DNA of 50,420 nucleotides, taken from positions 1-50,420 of the forward strand of contig NZ_JASSVS010000017.1 in NCBI RefSeq assembly GCF_030250645.1. The letters are read 5' to 3'. Of the stretch, positions 48,772 through 50,420 are shown in pieces. Each line of letters begins with the position of its first letter. Position 1 is the stretch's first letter. The stretch comes from Marinobacter azerbaijanicus (GTDB taxonomy: Bacteria > Pseudomonadota > Gammaproteobacteria > Pseudomonadales > Oleiphilaceae). The notes beneath the pieces were generated by a model, which worked only from the letters and a program-made list of their open reading frames with translations, had not been told where the DNA came from and ran no database searches. The position numbers were made by a program, and so were the translations under genes.

Positions 48772-49932
48772 ATGAACATGAAGCTACACAAGAAAGATAT
48801 TTTTCTCATTGAAGGCGCTCGGCGAGGTGCCCTCTCTAACCCTGGTAGCGCACGAGCTATCATTGCAGAGGGCTTGAGGCACCGTTCCCACATCTCGCAC
48901 CTATCCGGTGCGCCACGAAGCGCATGTAAGCACTTAGATGGACCAGTCCGTGATCCCAACGAGCTGTATGATTGGATTTCGTATCAGATGCAAAATGCTA
49001 AAAATTCGATGCACTTGAATGGAAGAGTTGTATGGCGAACTGTTCGTCGCGATGCCATTGCAATAGGAGCTATCGTTGCGAGACTTCCTGAGACAATGGA
49101 GGAGTTTGATTCGAAGAGATTTGTAGATTTTTCAAAAGATTTTACAGATTGGGCAAGGAAGTTTCTGGCAGAAAGAGGATTTCAAGCGCACTTTCGCCTT
49201 GAGCACCTAGATGTATTACATCCGGAGTTACAAATATGGTTTACGCCATACGGTGTTAATCAGGGGGATGGCACTTGGTCGTTTGCTCCGGTTATGGGGA
49301 AAAACAATGCTTTCAATAATAGGGTCAAAGAAAGATTTTATAGAGAGGTGTGGATTAAATACGAGAATTATTGCGATTACAATGTTGGGGATGGGGCAAG
49401 GAAGATCCCAGATGATTTCCCAGCTCTTTGTAGTGAGTCTGTATATGATGGAGGTGTTTCTCGGATTAATGTGAATGAGATATGCAGATTGAGGCAAAAA
49501 ATACAAAAGATGGAGAAGGGCAAAGAATTGCTAGAGAAAAAGCTTGTTAATTTAGAAGAAATTAATCTGATGATTTCCTCTCGCCTAGATAAAAGTGAAG
49601 CTCGTTCGGTATCAAGGCGTGAAAAAAATGCAGAGTTGCTCGAGAGGTATAATTCCCTCTGTACTGGAGCAAACCTTTTTCTGACGGAGGGAGTCTGGAA
49701 AAATATTATTCCCAAGGTGTTGCAGTCAGCGATAGATAATATACATCATCTTGAACTTGTAACAAAGGAGGAGTGGAAAATGTTGGTTGTTGAGGATGCT
49801 CTTTCGAAAATTAAGTTGCTTTCAGAAGTACATGGATCTGACGTTGTCGGGTTTTGGGTCGATAAGGCTTTAGATGGTTTTTGTTTTTTGGAGGTGAATA
49901 ATAACGATCAGGGGTTCAAAGCATTCAAATAA
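48772..49932 (+). CDS. Diverged MobV/Pre-like protein with coiled coil
   Basis: This 386-residue protein starts at MNMKLHKKDI (AGAGGA site). The N-terminal 170 residues follow the MobV/Pre layout: VRRDAIAIGAIVARLPE, then a helix, then FRLEHLDVLHPELQIWFTPYG in the place of the vHxDE-xxPHxH motif. Only part of the HUH is kept (H-L-D and one later H; the last His is Gln), so nicking activity is doubtful. A long coiled coil follows (about 240-310: RLRQKIQKMEKGKELLEKKL). The gene is very AT-rich compared with its surroundings, a sign of transfer. It could be a degenerate relaxase or a DNA-binding relative. Confidence 0.5.
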   Translation: MNMKLHKKDIFLIEGARRGALSNPGSARAIIAEGLRHRSHISHLSGAPRSACKHLDGPVRDPNELYDWISYQMQNAKNSMHLNGRVVWRTVRRDAIAIGAIVARLPETMEEFDSKRFVDFSKDFTDWARKFLAERGFQAHFRLEHLDVLHPELQIWFTPYGVNQGDGTWSFAPVMGKNNAFNNRVKERFYREVWIKYENYCDYNVGDGARKIPDDFPALCSESVYDGGVSRINVNEICRLRQKIQKMEKGKELLEKKLVNLEEINLMISSRLDKSEARSVSRREKNAELLERYNSLCTGANLFLTEGVWKNIIPKVLQSAIDNIHHLELVTKEEWKMLVVEDALSKIKLLSEVHGSDVVGFWVDKALDGFCFLEVNNNDQGFKAFK

Positions 49933-49950
49933 TTGTAATTGCATCATAAC

Positions 49951-50276
49951 CTAGATTATGTTGCATCCGCACCGTTCGGCAGCCTGCAGGTGGGTGATAT
50001 CGGCGACGTGCCGATCAATACTTTTCATCTGCCCAAGACCGTTGAGATCATCGAGCGGTACCAGCGAGGTGCTGCAGCACGCCTGCATTCCGCTCACGCT
50101 GGGGGGCGATCACCTTATCACCCTGCCGAATCTGCGCGCGATGGCGAAGAAGCACGGGCCGGTGGGCCTGATTCATATCGATGCCCATGCCGACGTGAAT
50201 GAGCACATGTTCGGCGAGCCGCTGGCGCACGGTACGCCATTCCGGCGTGCCCAGGAAGAGGGCCTGCTGGCCCAGG
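49951..50276 (+). pseudogene. Agmatinase/ureohydrolase fragment
   Basis: The frame DYVASAPFGSLQVGDIGD then VPINTFHLPKTVEIIERY continues, after a frameshift near 50065, with EVLQHACIPLTLGGDHLITL and LIHIDAHADVNEHMFGEPLAHGTPFRRA. GGDH and DAHAD are the manganese-binding motifs of the agmatinase family. Both the start and the C-terminal third are missing. Ordinary chromosomal genes of this type suggest recombination debris at the element's border. Confidence 0.8.
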
Positions 50277-50285
50277 GCAGGGCGC

Positions 50286-50420
50286 ATGCAGGACATGACC
50301 GCCGAGCTTGGCGTCACCGTGGTGGCCGGCTTCCTGGGGCCGGCAAGACCACCCTGGTGAATCACCTGCTGCAGCATGCCGACGGTCGTCGGCTCGGGGT
50401 CATAGTCAACGATTTCGGGG
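50286..50420 (+). pseudogene. CobW-type G3E GTPase start, frameshifted and cut by window end
   Basis: It begins MQDMTAELGVTVVAGFLG and should continue with AGKTTLVNHLLQHADG then RRLGVIVNDFG; that part is present but in another frame because one G is missing in the run near 50338 (GGGGCCGGC). The Walker A is therefore broken in the translated frame. G3E GTPases of this kind act in metal insertion. A single-base sequencing error would also explain it. Confidence 0.7.

Overview
The window looks like a patchwork of mobile and defence DNA from a GC-rich, probably halophilic gammaproteobacterium. Halomonadaceae (Halomonas-like) is my best inference, from protein flavour and codon use; nothing in the window proves it. 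No complete rRNA or tRNA gene is present. Two 47-bp copies of the 3' half of a tRNA-Met(CAT) gene (15263-15309 and 38367-38413) cut the window into three tandem integrative elements. Two of them have a tyrosine integrase just inside their left att copy.

Element 1 (1-15309, right part only) starts with the end of a VirB6/TrbL-type conjugation gene, small transfer-region ORFs, an RP4-like oriT (two nic-like repeats, 981-1106) and a MobC-like DNA-binding protein. A defence island follows: a NucS/DUF91-type nuclease, an AbiF/Abi_2 HEPN protein with a likely convergent structured small RNA (about 3200-3293), a complete type I restriction system (hsdR-hsdM-hsdS, minus strand), two HsdR remnants, and an AbiE locus with intact antitoxin and broken toxin. 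It ends with an integron-type gene cassette holding an SF2 helicase and a small zinc-ribbon protein, followed by a good attC.

Element 2 (15309-38413) carries integrase and excisionase, a plasmid/satellite-like replication and recombination block (DUF3987 ATPase, HTH protein, inovirus Gp2/YfjJ-like Rep, DUF932, ERF annealase, YqaJ exonuclease), and a cargo for periplasmic thiol redox and sulfide/sulfur handling: YgaP-like membrane protein, DUF1264 lipoprotein, L,D-transpeptidase, DsbD-TlpA-DsbG, a split Blh-type persulfide dioxygenase plus DUF442 protein, a SulP permease, a YeeE/YedE pair, and an OmpR/QseBC-like two-component system.

Element 3 (38413 to beyond the window) has a P4-type integrase and AlpA, then a second cassette locus with a Pycsar anti-phage system (PycTM effector + PycC cyclase) and an unknown cassette protein separated by attC sites, but no integron integrase. 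Next comes an unusual array of at least six Xre/MbcA/ParS (DUF2384) toxin-binding-domain genes without any RES toxin, interleaved with small acidic ORFs and serine recombinases, IS3-family scraps and a broken SRAP gene. About 1.4 kb without a recognisable gene follows, with a 10-bp tandem repeat, then a diverged MobV-like protein and broken chromosomal genes (agmatinase, CobW-type GTPase).

The most noteworthy points are the abiF-RNA candidate, the helicase/zinc-ribbon cassette, the Pycsar cassette, the shared flanks that mark a repeated cassette insertion platform, the DUF2384-recombinase array, and the RP4-like oriT.
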